From: Helicobacter magdeburgensis
GTDB lineage: Bacteria > Campylobacterota > Campylobacteria > Campylobacterales > Helicobacteraceae
Assembly (NCBI RefSeq): GCF_000765825.2
Contig: NZ_JRPE02000001.1
Coordinates: 1-64,000 of the forward strand
DNA: 64,000 bases
Direction of reading: 5' to 3'
The position numbers and the translations under genes were made by a program. Within the stretch, counting starts at the first letter, position 1; each line of letters starts with the position of its first letter. Below are positions 50,835 through 59,633 of the stretch, piece by piece. Under the pieces are notes generated by a model that was given only the letters and a program-made list of their open reading frames with translations, had not been told where the DNA came from and searched no databases.

Positions 50835-51656
50835 ATGAAAGTTTCAAAAGCGTTAGTAGCATTAAGTCTTATAGGCAGTTTAGCAAGTTTTACATTTGCA
50901 GATGATATAGATTCTGAAATTGCAAAGCTTAAAAAGGAAAATGAGCTTTTAGAATTACAAAAGAAAAATCAAAATCTTAAAAAAGGTAGTGGTAGCTCAT
51001 CTAGCTCACAAGATGGATTGGCAAGTGAATTGACAGGGTGGTTTGTAGGAGCAGAGCTTGGGTGGAATCCGAGTGTTACAAATTATATGAAAGCGGAAAT
51101 GAAAGAAACAGGTGTAACCAACTATGCAACTCTAAATTCTAGCACCTATGCCTTACCTATCAATCTAGGTTTTGGGTATCAATGGTATCCTTGGGATAAT
51201 GCAGGATTCAAATTTAGGGGTTATGTAGGCTATGCAAATTATAATGCCAAAGCAGATTCTAATGAAATGAATATTTCAAATACACAATCACAAGCCATTC
51301 ATTATGGACTTGAAGCAGAATATCTTTATGACTTTATTGTAAGTCAAACACATACTTTTGGACTAAACATAGGCACAGGGTATGAGTTTGGAAATTTCTT
51401 TGGACAAAAGCAAATTGTAAAAGGCAATGGGCTTACAATGACCGAAAACCTTAAATCCTACACTTCATCAAGCTGGACTTCAAGCATAGGAATCCATTAC
51501 TTCTATAATATCAATCATCAGTTTGAGCTAAAATACCGCTATCGCTCGGGCTATGGATATGATGATGGAGGAAAGACAACAATAGATTCTACTGAAGCAA
51601 AATACGCTTCTACACCCAAAGGCTCAATTATCTTTGCTTACAATTATAAGTTTTAG
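50835..51656 (+). CDS. Helicobacter-type outer-membrane beta-barrel protein
   Basis: 273 aa with a cleavable signal (SLIGSLASFTFA), a short coiled coil (SEIAKLKKENELLELQKKNQ), a Ser-rich linker, then a beta-barrel with aromatic strands (GWFVGAELGWNPSV, INLGFGYQWYPW, LNIGTGYEFGNFFG) and a terminal Phe (FAYNYKF). Resembles the short OMPs of Helicobacter. Expression is likely phase-variable because of the poly-A promoter. A surface protein on an ICE may serve adhesion, exclusion or phage defence. Confidence 0.8.
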   Translation: MKVSKALVALSLIGSLASFTFADDIDSEIAKLKKENELLELQKKNQNLKKGSGSSSSSQDGLASELTGWFVGAELGWNPSVTNYMKAEMKETGVTNYATLNSSTYALPINLGFGYQWYPWDNAGFKFRGYVGYANYNAKADSNEMNISNTQSQAIHYGLEAEYLYDFIVSQTHTFGLNIGTGYEFGNFFGQKQIVKGNGLTMTENLKSYTSSSWTSSIGIHYFYNINHQFELKYRYRSGYGYDDGGKTTIDSTEAKYASTPKGSIIFAYNYKF

Positions 51657-51667
51657 AATCTAAGTAG

Positions 51668-51730
51668 CCTACCTTATCCTTGTATGGTAGGTTTTACTCA
51701 TTGTTTCACATACTATCGCAATTCTGTATA
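51668..51730. repeat. Direct repeat flanking the Panacea cassette, left copy
   Basis: CCTACC ... GGTAGG hairpin followed by TTTTACTCATT, then TTCACAT and ATCGCAATT. Repeated at 52702-52758. The hairpin plus T-run may terminate the OMP transcript. Confidence 0.65.
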
Positions 51731-51750
51731 AAGTAGAATACTAGGACTTA

Positions 51751-51779
51751 TTGACACATAAACAAAAAAAATATAGAAT
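51751..51779 (+). promoter_or_regulatory. Promoter of the Panacea operon
   Basis: TTGACA (51751-51756), 17 bp, TAGAAT (51774-51779). The start point would be near 51786, leaving a leader of about 18 nt with GGAG before ATG 51804. This decides the start of the next gene. Confidence 0.6.
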
Positions 51780-51803
51780 AATCGCCAAATGGAGAGTAAG
51801 ACA

Positions 51804-52304
51804 ATGAAAGCACAACAGATAGCAGAAGCATTTTTAAATAAAATACCCATAGAAGCAGTAGAGAGTGGTGAGGGTATGCACAAGGTAAAATTGCAAAAAC
51901 TCCTTTTTTTTGCACAAGAGGAGTTTTTATACAGACATAATAAACCCTTATTTGATGATAAAATAGAGGCGTGGGAACACGGACCAGTGATAAGAGAGGT
52001 GTGGAATGTATATGCTGAAATTCCACATTATATTATTAAAAGTGTCCCGCAAGTTGTAGATTTGCCACAAGAAGCACAAGAAGTGGTAGATGAGATTTGG
52101 GCAAGATATGGTGAAAAAGACACTTGGTATCTTAGGGACTTAAGCCATTCTTATGAAATATGGACAAACAAGCGAGATTCGCAGTATGATGGGCGAGGTG
52201 AGATTACATTAGATGAGATTTTGCAACACAAAAAGAAATGCGAGAGGGAGAAAAAAGAGGCAGCAGAATATATTAAAAATTTAGCAAAAGAACTTGTATG
52301 TTAA
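51804..52304 (+). CDS. Panacea-domain (DUF4065) antitoxin-like protein
   Basis: 166 aa from ATG 51804 (ATG 51789 would be almost leaderless). KLQKLLFFAQEEFLYRHNKPL and DKIEAWEHGPVIREVWNVYA are the typical SocA-like/Panacea sequences. Panacea proteins act as antitoxins that neutralise many unrelated toxins. The stop overlaps the following gene by 7 bp, so the two form a pair. Confidence 0.85.
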   Translation: MKAQQIAEAFLNKIPIEAVESGEGMHKVKLQKLLFFAQEEFLYRHNKPLFDDKIEAWEHGPVIREVWNVYAEIPHYIIKSVPQVVDLPQEAQEVVDEIWARYGEKDTWYLRDLSHSYEIWTNKRDSQYDGRGEITLDEILQHKKKCEREKKEAAEYIKNLAKELVC

Positions 52305-52615
52305 AGAAGTTTCAAAAGCACGAGTTGGATTCATTAGAGTCCGCCCTAGCCCAAAGCATAGAACAAGCACATACTCTTTTGCGGTATGATTGTGAAAAGG
52401 TATGCTTGTGTGTTTGTCTTTTAGCAGGTTATTTTTCAAATAAATTAGAGAGAAAAATGCAAGATGAGATGCTTTGTAATCTTTTTTGGAAACATATCGT
52501 AGATGAATTTCATTTTGAGATTAAAGAAAACTTGCTCTTAGAGGTTACGCAACTTAGAGAAAAAAACTTAAAGATGACATTTGAAAATTTAAAGCAAAAG
52601 TATTGTGTAGGCTAA
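52298..52615 (+). CDS. Partner of the Panacea protein, candidate toxin
   Basis: 105 aa, helical, Cys-containing middle (EKVCLCVCLLAGYFSNKLER). Not a toxin family I recognise. Overlap with the Panacea gene and enclosure by direct repeats suggest it is the toxin of a Panacea pair. Panacea operons also exist where the toxin is unknown, so the role is inference. Confidence 0.5.
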   Translation: MLKKFQKHELDSLESALAQSIEQAHTLLRYDCEKVCLCVCLLAGYFSNKLERKMQDEMLCNLFWKHIVDEFHFEIKENLLLEVTQLREKNLKMTFENLKQKYCVG

Positions 52616-52701
52616 AACTTATCTTTGACTTTTATGCACCTTGTAAAAGTCCTATGATAAAAGTTATCCTATTTTGTGTTCTTTGTTTTGAAGCATTGTA
52701 A

Positions 52702-52758
52702 CCTACCTTGTATAGTAGGTTTTACTCATTACTTCACATTATTATCGCAATTTTATAT
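52702..52758. repeat. Direct repeat flanking the Panacea cassette, right copy
   Basis: CCTACC with its hairpin partner GTAGG, then TTTTACTCATT, TTCACAT and ATCGCAATT, as at 51668-51730. With the left copy it brackets the two-gene cassette. Confidence 0.65.
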
Positions 52759-52800
52759 CTTTAAGGTTTGGAAGCTTATAAAATAAAAAGCTAAGTAGGG

Positions 52801-52988
52801 GCTGGATAAGACTTACTCACGCCCCTTAGTTAAGCGTGAGTATTGGATAATCTAAAATCTTAGTAGCACTTGACTACTATAAAACATAGTAGTATAATGG
52901 CAACTAAGATTTGTTTGGAAATCTTATCCATAGCAACCTCCTTTATAAAGAAGTAGGTTGCAACTCAAGGGGGTGCTTGCCCCTTGAG
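52801..52988 (+). ncRNA. Candidate structured RNA upstream of topA
   Basis: No ORF in 52616-53169. Stems: GCTGGATAAGA (52801-52811) with TCTTATCCATAGC (52922-52934); ACTCACGC (52815-52822) with 52834-52841; AAATCTTAGT (52855-52864) with 52903-52912; ACTACTAT (52873-52880) with 52886-52893; GCAACCT (52933-52939) with 52955-52961; CTCAAGGGG (52964-52972) with 52980-52988. An outer stem closing a multibranch, then two hairpins, resembles a folded RNA. The strand is not proved. Confidence 0.5.
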
Positions 52989-53082
52989 GCAACCCCTAGT
53001 GCTATTATATCTCACTTTTCTTAACTTCAAATTCCCTTGTTTGCTTGTTTGTATTGTTTTTTTGTGATTCTCATCTCTTATT

Positions 53083-53130
53083 CATACACATCTTTTTCTC
53101 CCTTATATTTATGCAGTTTCTTATGATTGT
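53083..53130 (+). promoter_or_regulatory. Promoter module B, copy 1 (topA)
   Basis: ATACACATCTTTTT, a C/T-rich block, ATTTATGCAGTTTC, then the -10 TATGAT at 53122-53127. Nearly identical blocks precede 58377 and 63178. It drives the topA-primase group. Confidence 0.65.
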
Positions 53131-53169
53131 AAAAATGGCTAAGATATGTAAAACTTTACTTTACAAGGA

Positions 53170-54216
53170 TTGCCAATGCCTCTTATCATCATAGAATCAC
53201 CCAACAAAGTAGAAAAGATTAAAAAAATTACAGGCTATGAAGTCATAGCTACCATAGGGCATTTTATGGACTTAAAAAGCTTTGATATTGACAAAGACTA
53301 TAAGCCAAACTTTGAATATGCAGAATCTAAAAAGAAACGCATAATGAATGCTATCCAAAAAGCTAAAGGACAAGAAGTGTATATCGCCTCTGACCCTGAT
53401 AGAGAGGGATATGCCATAGGCTATATGTTTTTTGAGAAAATCAAAAATGTAGCAAGTAAAATCTATCGTGCAGAATTTCACGAGATCACACCAAGTGGCA
53501 TAAAGCAAGGGCTTGAGAATGCTAAATTATTTGTAGATACAAATTTTAACTATTATCAATCATTCCTTGCTCGTAGGGTGTCTGACCAACTCATAGGCTT
53601 CCTTTTAAGCCCATATCTTACAAAATCCTTGCAATATAATAAAATGCTTAGTGCTGGTAGAGTGCAAACCCCTGCTCTTGGACTTATCACAAAAAGAGAA
53701 CAAGAGATTAAAGACTTTGCCGCTTTAAGTGAGGAGCAAAAACAAGAATTTGGTATTGTAGCTAATGCTAATATTGATAATAAGCTTATTAGCTTTAAAC
53801 ATATAAGCGATGATTTAAAAGAGTTGCGATTCCAAACACAACAAGAGGCTCAAAATGTATGTGATGAAATTGTCTCTATGGATAAGGCTTTGATTGATAA
53901 GATTGAAATAAACAATACTTCAAACAAACCTGCAAAGCCTTTTACAACAAGTAAATTGCTTAAGGCTGCAAGCAAAGCCCTATCTCTCCCCACAAAAGAT
54001 ATTCAAAATCTAGCCCAAGAGTTATTTGCTGCAGGGCTTATAACTTATATCCGCACGGATTCTGAATACATCTCTCCTGAATTTTTAAAAGAAATGCAAG
54101 GTTTTTATTCAAGCATATACCCTAACACATATCAATACACAGAGTATAAAGCAGGTAAAAACTCTCAAAGCAGAAGCACACGAAGCTATAAGAATTACAC
54201 ATTGCCACCGCTTTGA
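53170..54216 (+). pseudogene. topA: DNA topoisomerase I, N-terminal part (frameshifted topA)
   Basis: 348 aa. TOPRIM domain with LIIIESPNKVEKIKKITG and SDPDREGYAIGY. The catalytic Tyr lies in ITYIRTDSEYIS near the end. The frame then slips about 54150-54170: frame 0 gives NSQSRSTRS and stops, while the next frame gives AEAHEAIR, the expected topoisomerase motif. ICE-encoded TopA is common in Helicobacter elements. Starts behind module B. Second half is 54230-55057. Confidence 0.85.
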
Positions 54217-54229
54217 AGAATGTGAGAGC

Positions 54230-55057
54230 TTGTGTCAAAAGGAGAATCTAAAAGATAATCATATTGCCCTTTATAAGCTCATCTTTCAAAACACTATCCT
54301 TTCACAATCTAAACCTGCCATTTATGAAAAAATGAATGTAACACTGCGTGTAAAGATGAAAATGTTTAAAACAAGTTTCAAAAAACTTATTGATGAAGGC
54401 TATTTGGGCGTATTTGGCAAAAATGAAGCTATCAATGAAAATGGGGATAGCGAGAATGATGAGAGTGAAGAATCTCTTCATTCATTCCCTTATAAGCAAG
54501 GCGATATGATAGCCCTGCAAGATATAAGCATTAAAAGCATTAAGAAATCCGCTCCAAAACGCTATTTAGAAGCAGACTTCATAGAAGTAATGGAAAAATC
54601 AGGCATAGGCAGACCAAGCACCTATGCGACATTTTTGCCTTTATTACTCAATAAAGAATATATTGAAATCAGTAAGGATAAGAAAAGGGAGATTATTCCT
54701 ACAACACTAGGAATGTCAGTAACTCAATTCTTTTCAAAGGATAATAATGCGTGGCTTTTAGATATTGCCTTTACAAGAGATATGGAAAATGAGCTTGATG
54801 AAATTGCAAATGGCTCAAAGAAGTATCTTGATTTTATGAAAACCATTCATTCAAAAATGAATTTTATGCCCCTAAAAGCAGAATCTAAAGAGAAAAAAGA
54901 CTATCCCCCAAGTGAAAAGCAAATAAAGTTTTGTAAAGACATATCCACCACCCTTAATATCCCATTGCCTGATGGACTTGAAAAAGATTATCGCATTGCA
55001 AGGAAATTTATAGATGAGAATGCTTCAAAAATGCCAAAGAAAGAGAAAAAAGGATAA
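54230..55057 (+). pseudogene. topA: DNA topoisomerase I, C-terminal part (frameshifted topA)
   Basis: Open frame of 275 aa from ATG 54230; the homologous sequence begins upstream near 54170 (AEAHEAIRITHCHRFEE). Contains the EKSGIGRPSTYATFLPLLL segment typical of bacterial TopA. Ends without zinc fingers. It is the second half of a gene of about 630 codons split by a single extra base. Confidence 0.8.
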
Positions 55058-55060
55058 TAA

Positions 55061-55264
55061 ATGAAAAGAACTAAAAATCAAAGTGAATTATCATACCTTG
55101 CTTATAAACTTATTCCTATTCTTGAAAGAGAGAGGACTAAGAATAAGCAAGACTACCATTACCGCTATCTTGTAGGCACTTTGCGTTATATTCTTAACAA
55201 CTTTAATGCTACACATAAAGACATTAAACATAGAAGAAAACATAATGGCTCAAGATTTAACTAA
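55061..55264 (+). CDS. Small basic protein after topA
   Basis: 67 aa, very basic (ILERERTKNKQDYHYRYLVG). Begins 3 bp after topA and overlaps the start of the TOPRIM gene by about 20 bp. Not recognised. Confidence 0.5.
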   Translation: MKRTKNQSELSYLAYKLIPILERERTKNKQDYHYRYLVGTLRYILNNFNATHKDIKHRRKHNGSRFN

Positions 55265-56426
55265 GCTCCCACTTCATCAAATCCTTATGGCTAATGGATT
55301 TACACTTCATAGAAGCAAAAGCTCAATAAACTATCCTATGCTATGCCATAAGGAGAGTGATTTAAAGCTTGTTGTGTCTAAAAAGGGTGAGAATTACCTT
55401 TATTTTAATCCTCACGATCCTTTAGATAAGGGTAATATCATCTCTTTTGCAAGAATCCACAATAAAGATATAAAAGAATTAGTAGCAAACTTTGATCAGT
55501 CTATCAAAACAGCCCCTACATACAATCACTTCTTTTGCGAATCTCAAGTTAAAATGAGTGAGATGAATGCAGCTAAGGCATATAAAAAGTTTGCCCCAGC
55601 TGAAGTGAAAGAAAACAAGCTTTTAGCAATGCGTGGATTTGATAAAGACTTTATCACTCAATATCAAGGCTGTATTAAAGAGGATTCTTATCACAATCTT
55701 ATTATTCCAAATTATAAATTTCAACAACTTGATAAAGAGCTTACAAATGGACAAACAAAAGAAATGTTAGCAATATGTGGCTATACCAAACGCTTGATAT
55801 TGCCAATCACACAAGATAAAATGGGCAATGCCCTTGAAAAGCCACTTAAAAACATTCAGTATGGTAGCAAAGGCATAGAGATACTAAATATCACTAAAGA
55901 TTCTAAAGATATAAAGCATATCATCATTACAGAATCTATCTTTGATTCACTAGCCCTTACACAAATCAAAGATTATAGCCCAAATCAAACACTGCTCTTA
56001 TCAACAGCAGGGACTTTTGGAGATGGTATCAAACAAAGTTTAAAACACTTGTTAGAGCAAGTCCCTAATGCTCAAATTATGCTTGGGTTTGATAATGATG
56101 AAAAAGGCAAAGATTTAAGTAAGAATATGTCAAATTTCATACTTGAGATAAAAAAGCAATTCCCTATCACTTACACACCTTTCAGTAAAGATTGTAATGA
56201 TGATTTAAAATTGCAAAATATCACTTCCCTTAAAGAGCTTAATAAGCAAACCTATCACGATTGGATTGATTTACAAATATACAAATACAAAAGAGAGCCA
56301 AATACACAAAAGAGAGCAGATATACTTCAAAAGATTAGAAAGGCTGATAACCTTATGCCTATTCCACAAGAGAAAAAAGATATTTTTAATAAGATTCCAA
56401 AACATAAAACTATCAAATCACTCTAG
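55245..56426 (+). CDS. TOPRIM primase-like protein
   Basis: 393 aa from ATG 55245; an in-frame ATG at 55206 lacks a ribosome site. A degenerate zinc-finger-like N-terminus (PMLCHKESDLKLVVSKK, NPHDPLDKGNIISFARIHN) and a TOPRIM core HIIITESIFDSLAL with MLGFDNDEKGKDLSKN. Such proteins act with relaxases or as transfer primases (TraC/DUF3991-like). The short N-terminal part still resembles a CHC2-type primase layout. Confidence 0.75.
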   Translation: MAQDLTKLPLHQILMANGFTLHRSKSSINYPMLCHKESDLKLVVSKKGENYLYFNPHDPLDKGNIISFARIHNKDIKELVANFDQSIKTAPTYNHFFCESQVKMSEMNAAKAYKKFAPAEVKENKLLAMRGFDKDFITQYQGCIKEDSYHNLIIPNYKFQQLDKELTNGQTKEMLAICGYTKRLILPITQDKMGNALEKPLKNIQYGSKGIEILNITKDSKDIKHIIITESIFDSLALTQIKDYSPNQTLLLSTAGTFGDGIKQSLKHLLEQVPNAQIMLGFDNDEKGKDLSKNMSNFILEIKKQFPITYTPFSKDCNDDLKLQNITSLKELNKQTYHDWIDLQIYKYKREPNTQKRADILQKIRKADNLMPIPQEKKDIFNKIPKHKTIKSL

Positions 56427-56499
56427 AATCTTATATAAGAAGCTCTCTGTTTAACTTCATTCTTATGAAAATCTCATCTATTGAAATAGAAAAAATGCC

Positions 56500-56602
56500 T
56501 TTATTTTTTAAGGGATAAAATGCGTTTAAATAGCGTATTTTAGGGGTTTATGGGCTTTGCTTTGTAATATAATACACGCATAAAAACAAAAGGAGCAGAA
56601 AA
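56500..56602 (+). promoter_or_regulatory. Promoter module A, copy 2
   Basis: Shares long runs with 46819-46921: TTTTTTAAGGGATAAAATGC, GCGTATTTTAGGGGTTTATG, TTTGTAATATAATACACGC and ATAAAAACAAAAGGAGCA. The identity continues into the ribosome site, so the module moved as a unit. Confidence 0.7.
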
Positions 56603-57010
56603 ATGGGTAACCGATGCGTAATCACAAATAAGGAAAAAACAAGAGCCATTTACCAACATTGGAATGGTGGGAGAGATTCTATTGAACCTTTACTTAATGT
56701 CGCAAAGGATTTAGGCAAAGGCTTTGATGGGCTTGTGGAAGTATCGGATAAGGTTTTTGATGGTGAAGAAATGAATTATGAAGAAGCAGATAAAGATAAC
56801 TATGACAATGGAGTCTATGTGATAGATGATGAGTTTAACATTGTGGAAAGGAAATTTTTGAGACGGAGTGAGCAAAATTATCATAATCCGTTGTGTATGG
56901 AAATTTTCATAAGGCTTAGTTTGGAAATGGGAGCTATGAAAGAGAAAGAGATTGAAAAGATAATGTCGCTAGTAGATAACTTTGCGTTATACACTCTAAA
57001 AGGAGAGTAA
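56603..57010 (+). CDS. Hypothetical protein under module A
   Basis: 135 aa beginning MGNRCVITNKEKTRAIYQHW; acidic middle (EEMNYEEADKDNYDNGVYVI). Looks like proteins carried by phages and ICEs, but I cannot name the family. First gene of a run of small genes ending at 57709. Confidence 0.6.
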   Translation: MGNRCVITNKEKTRAIYQHWNGGRDSIEPLLNVAKDLGKGFDGLVEVSDKVFDGEEMNYEEADKDNYDNGVYVIDDEFNIVERKFLRRSEQNYHNPLCMEIFIRLSLEMGAMKEKEIEKIMSLVDNFALYTLKGE

Positions 57011-57012
57011 AG

Positions 57013-57207
57013 ATGAGAAAAAACAGAGCAAGAGCTATGAATCAAGAGCTAATAGCAAGGCAAGTGATGGCTTTTCTAGCCTCGCTTGAATGTAGAGATG
57101 AGTTTCTTATAAAAAAGATAAAAAGAACAAAGGAATTTAAAAGCTTTGTTTATCAAAAAGAAGTTTTGGATTGTATTCCGCAACTTCCATATTTTAAGTG
57201 TTTTTAA
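57013..57207 (+). CDS. Small basic hypothetical protein
   Basis: 64 aa, starts 3 bp after the previous gene; basic N-terminus (MRKNRARAMNQELIARQVMA). No family recognised. Confidence 0.45.
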   Translation: MRKNRARAMNQELIARQVMAFLASLECRDEFLIKKIKRTKEFKSFVYQKEVLDCIPQLPYFKCF

Positions 57208-57219
57208 AAGGAGTTTGAG

Positions 57220-57507
57220 ATGATAAAGGCACATTTAGTAAAAGAATACAGCGTTAAGTATGGGAGTGAGTTTTATATCTCACTTGATGATTTTACATCA
57301 ATGCTTGAAAAAATGGAGATTGATTATTTTCATAATGATGAAAGCCCATTTGTAGAGATTGTGCAGAACGATTTACTGAACCTTGCAGAAGATAAGCTCA
57401 CAAAAGCAAATGAGAATGAAAGAGAAATGCTTAAAGATTTAATCCATATTGCAAAAACATCTCGCTACACACAAACAGATGGTTATGTAAGGATAGATTG
57501 GTTTTAA
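57220..57507 (+). CDS. Hypothetical acidic protein
   Basis: 95 aa, AAAGGAG site, acidic (DDFTSMLEKMEIDYFHNDES). Helical end. Part of the module A small-gene operon. Function unknown. Confidence 0.55.
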   Translation: MIKAHLVKEYSVKYGSEFYISLDDFTSMLEKMEIDYFHNDESPFVEIVQNDLLNLAEDKLTKANENEREMLKDLIHIAKTSRYTQTDGYVRIDWF

Positions 57508-57517
57508 GGAATCACAA

Positions 57518-57709
57518 ATGAAAGTTACAAAACAAGACTTAGAACAATGCGTTGCATTTTTATTGCAATGCGATATTATGGCTTATCATCATAATGGAAA
57601 GGTATTTGTGGATGTAGAGAATGACACAAGCAGCCTAAGCCTTGAGATTAGCAAAGATAACATTTTACACCTATCAAGGCTATATGATGAGGGAAAATTG
57701 GCAAATTAA
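57518..57709 (+). CDS. Small paralogous protein, copy 1
   Basis: 63 aa. Shares with the 60988 protein the frames QDLEQCVAFLLQ, IMAYHHNGKVFVDVE and DNILHLSRLYDE. Both genes lie in module A operons. Alpha-beta-beta-alpha look. No family known to me. Confidence 0.6.
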   Translation: MKVTKQDLEQCVAFLLQCDIMAYHHNGKVFVDVENDTSSLSLEISKDNILHLSRLYDEGKLAN

Positions 57710-57758
57710 GCAAAGATTTGCCATAATAAACGAGAATCTAGACTAAAGGATTAACAAA

Positions 57759-58208
57759 ATGAAGCATTTAACGCTAAGTCAAAGCTCAATGCTAGTTATT
57801 GAGAATTTTATCAATAAACATTTTCACATTAAAGATGAAACACAAAGACAAAATACCATACAAGATGGCATTCAAATGGCACAAGCTATTCTGCAAGATA
57901 TAGACAATGAAAAGATTCTTACAGCCAATGAGCTTAAGGAAGAGGCTATTGAAAAAATCAAAGGCGAACTTGCCACAAAGGACTTTGTGCGTGCTGAAAT
58001 CACTGAAGCTAAACAGGAACTTAAAACTCAAATCACTGAAGTCAAGCAAGAGCTAAAAGCTGATATACAGAACTTAAGACTTGAAATGGCAGAATTTAAA
58101 TCAGGTATGATTAAATGGATTGTAGGCGTTGGTATATCGGCAGCTCTCATTTCAACAAGTGCAAATGCTACCCTTATAATGTTTTTACTCCAACAGCTTA
58201 AGCCCTAA
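57759..58208 (+). CDS. Coiled-coil protein with C-terminal membrane anchor
   Basis: 149 aa. Repeated heptads (EITEAKQELKTQITEVKQEL) lead into a membrane segment (MIKWIVGVGISAALISTSAN, then ATLIMFLL). This layout is common in Helicobacter and phage-type DUF1640-like proteins. Unknown function. Positioned 49 bp after the previous gene. Confidence 0.6.
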   Translation: MKHLTLSQSSMLVIENFINKHFHIKDETQRQNTIQDGIQMAQAILQDIDNEKILTANELKEEAIEKIKGELATKDFVRAEITEAKQELKTQITEVKQELKADIQNLRLEMAEFKSGMIKWIVGVGISAALISTSANATLIMFLLQQLKP

Positions 58209-58286
58209 ATAATACAGAGCTTACACTCTTTTTATTCTTCCTTTTGTTTTCTTAGATTCACGCTCTACTTGTTTTTACTCCGCTTT

Positions 58287-58334
58287 TATACACATCTTTT
58301 TATCCCTTATATTTATGCAGTTTCTTATGATTGT
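58287..58334 (+). promoter_or_regulatory. Promoter module B, copy 2
   Basis: TATACACATCTTTTTATCCC, ATTTATGCAGTTTC and the -10 TATGAT (58326-58331), as at 53083-53130. It opens the operon that includes the second overlapping gene pair. Confidence 0.65.
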
Positions 58335-58376
58335 GTTTTGTTTTAGAATTGCGATATTTTGACAAAAGGACACAAT

Positions 58377-59633
58377 ATGGCAATTACACTTGATGAGATT
58401 CAAAGCGATGAAATGATTAATGAGTTTAAGCGTTTTATGCACTTTTTAACTCCAAAAGATAAGGATATTTTTCTTAAAAAACTTATGGAGGAAATAGAAG
58501 AAGCTAAAAAGCGTGATTTTGAAGAGCAGATAGAAGCTCCAAGTGAGCAAAATACTAAAGAGCAACAGCAAACAGATGAATTTATTACAGATATGCAACA
58601 AACAATCATAGAAGAATCTCAAAATATCACTAAAGATTCCACGCAAGAGATTAAAGAAGAAGTAAATCAATCTACGCAAACACAAGAAGCCCAAGAATTA
58701 ATCCAAGAAGCTAACACAGACACAATAGAGCAAAATCATCAGCCATTAGAACAAACACAAAATCTTAGCTTTGAAGATAAGATTCAAAATGCCCTTGAGA
58801 ATATTGCTGAATCTCATCATAAAGAATTTGAAGAAATGGGTATTGTGCAAAACATTAAGCAAGGCGATGAAGTCTATAAAGTATATGATAATGAATTTAT
58901 TCTCCCCAAAGAAGAAAAAGAGCGATTAAAGCAAGAATATGACAATGCTCCAAATAAAGAGCAATGGCAGCCAAATATCGCCTTTGATATTACACAAGCC
59001 AAAGCAAAACATCAAGATTCACAAAATTTTATTAATAGCTTTATGGAAGAAGTCAAAAATGAAATAAATCCAAATGCACGATCAATGGAGCAAGACAAGA
59101 AACTTAACCCCAATACTTACTTCACAGACCTTATAGATTGGTTTGATAAAAAGAAAATGGAAAACCTTAATATGCCTATTAGCAAGGAAGACTTTAAAAA
59201 AGAATTTTATGAGTATTGCAAAAATGGTATGAGTGAAAATGAGATGAAGATTCTGCTTATCTTGCAAAATAAAGAACCCTCAATCTTAAGCAAAGAACAC
59301 AAAGATATGCTAGAACAAGGCTTAAAATATAATCTAAGCAATAATAAACTTTTAGACAAAGGCTTAGAAACAGCCATTACGGCAAGTGTAGGCGAAAATG
59401 TAACAAATAATGCAGTCAATGATTTTGTAAAGACAGCTATCAAAATGGAAAAATCAGACAACGCCCTAGATAAGCGTATGAGCGAGGGAGTAAATCAAAA
59501 AATCGCCCAAAAGATAAAAGAGCATTCCCCAAATCTCTTAACAGAGAATGCAAAAAAGCTAGATGCTATCACTAACAATAAGATAGATACTCTTACACAA
59601 TCTCAATCACAAGGCAAAAGCAAAGGTAGATAA
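58377..59633 (+). CDS. Large acidic hypothetical protein
   Basis: 418 aa from ATG 58377, with AAAAGGA 6 nt upstream; a TTG at 58359 is unlikely. Acidic, Glu/Gln-rich first half (LMEEIEEAKKRDFEEQIE), Lys-rich C-terminal half, helical throughout, no motif recognised. Its last base is the first base of the next gene's reading frame, so translation is coupled. Confidence 0.6.
   Translation: MAITLDEIQSDEMINEFKRFMHFLTPKDKDIFLKKLMEEIEEAKKRDFEEQIEAPSEQNTKEQQQTDEFITDMQQTIIEESQNITKDSTQEIKEEVNQSTQTQEAQELIQEANTDTIEQNHQPLEQTQNLSFEDKIQNALENIAESHHKEFEEMGIVQNIKQGDEVYKVYDNEFILPKEEKERLKQEYDNAPNKEQWQPNIAFDITQAKAKHQDSQNFINSFMEEVKNEINPNARSMEQDKKLNPNTYFTDLIDWFDKKKMENLNMPISKEDFKKEFYEYCKNGMSENEMKILLILQNKEPSILSKEHKDMLEQGLKYNLSNNKLLDKGLETAITASVGENVTNNAVNDFVKTAIKMEKSDNALDKRMSEGVNQKIAQKIKEHSPNLLTENAKKLDAITNNKIDTLTQSQSQGKSKGR

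Noticed and set aside
52801-52988. Retron or group II intron as the source of the structured RNA
   Set aside because: No reverse transcriptase or intron protein is nearby.
58359-58376. TTG start six codons upstream of the 418-aa protein
   Set aside because: ATG 58377 has AAAAGGA at ideal spacing; TTG has none.
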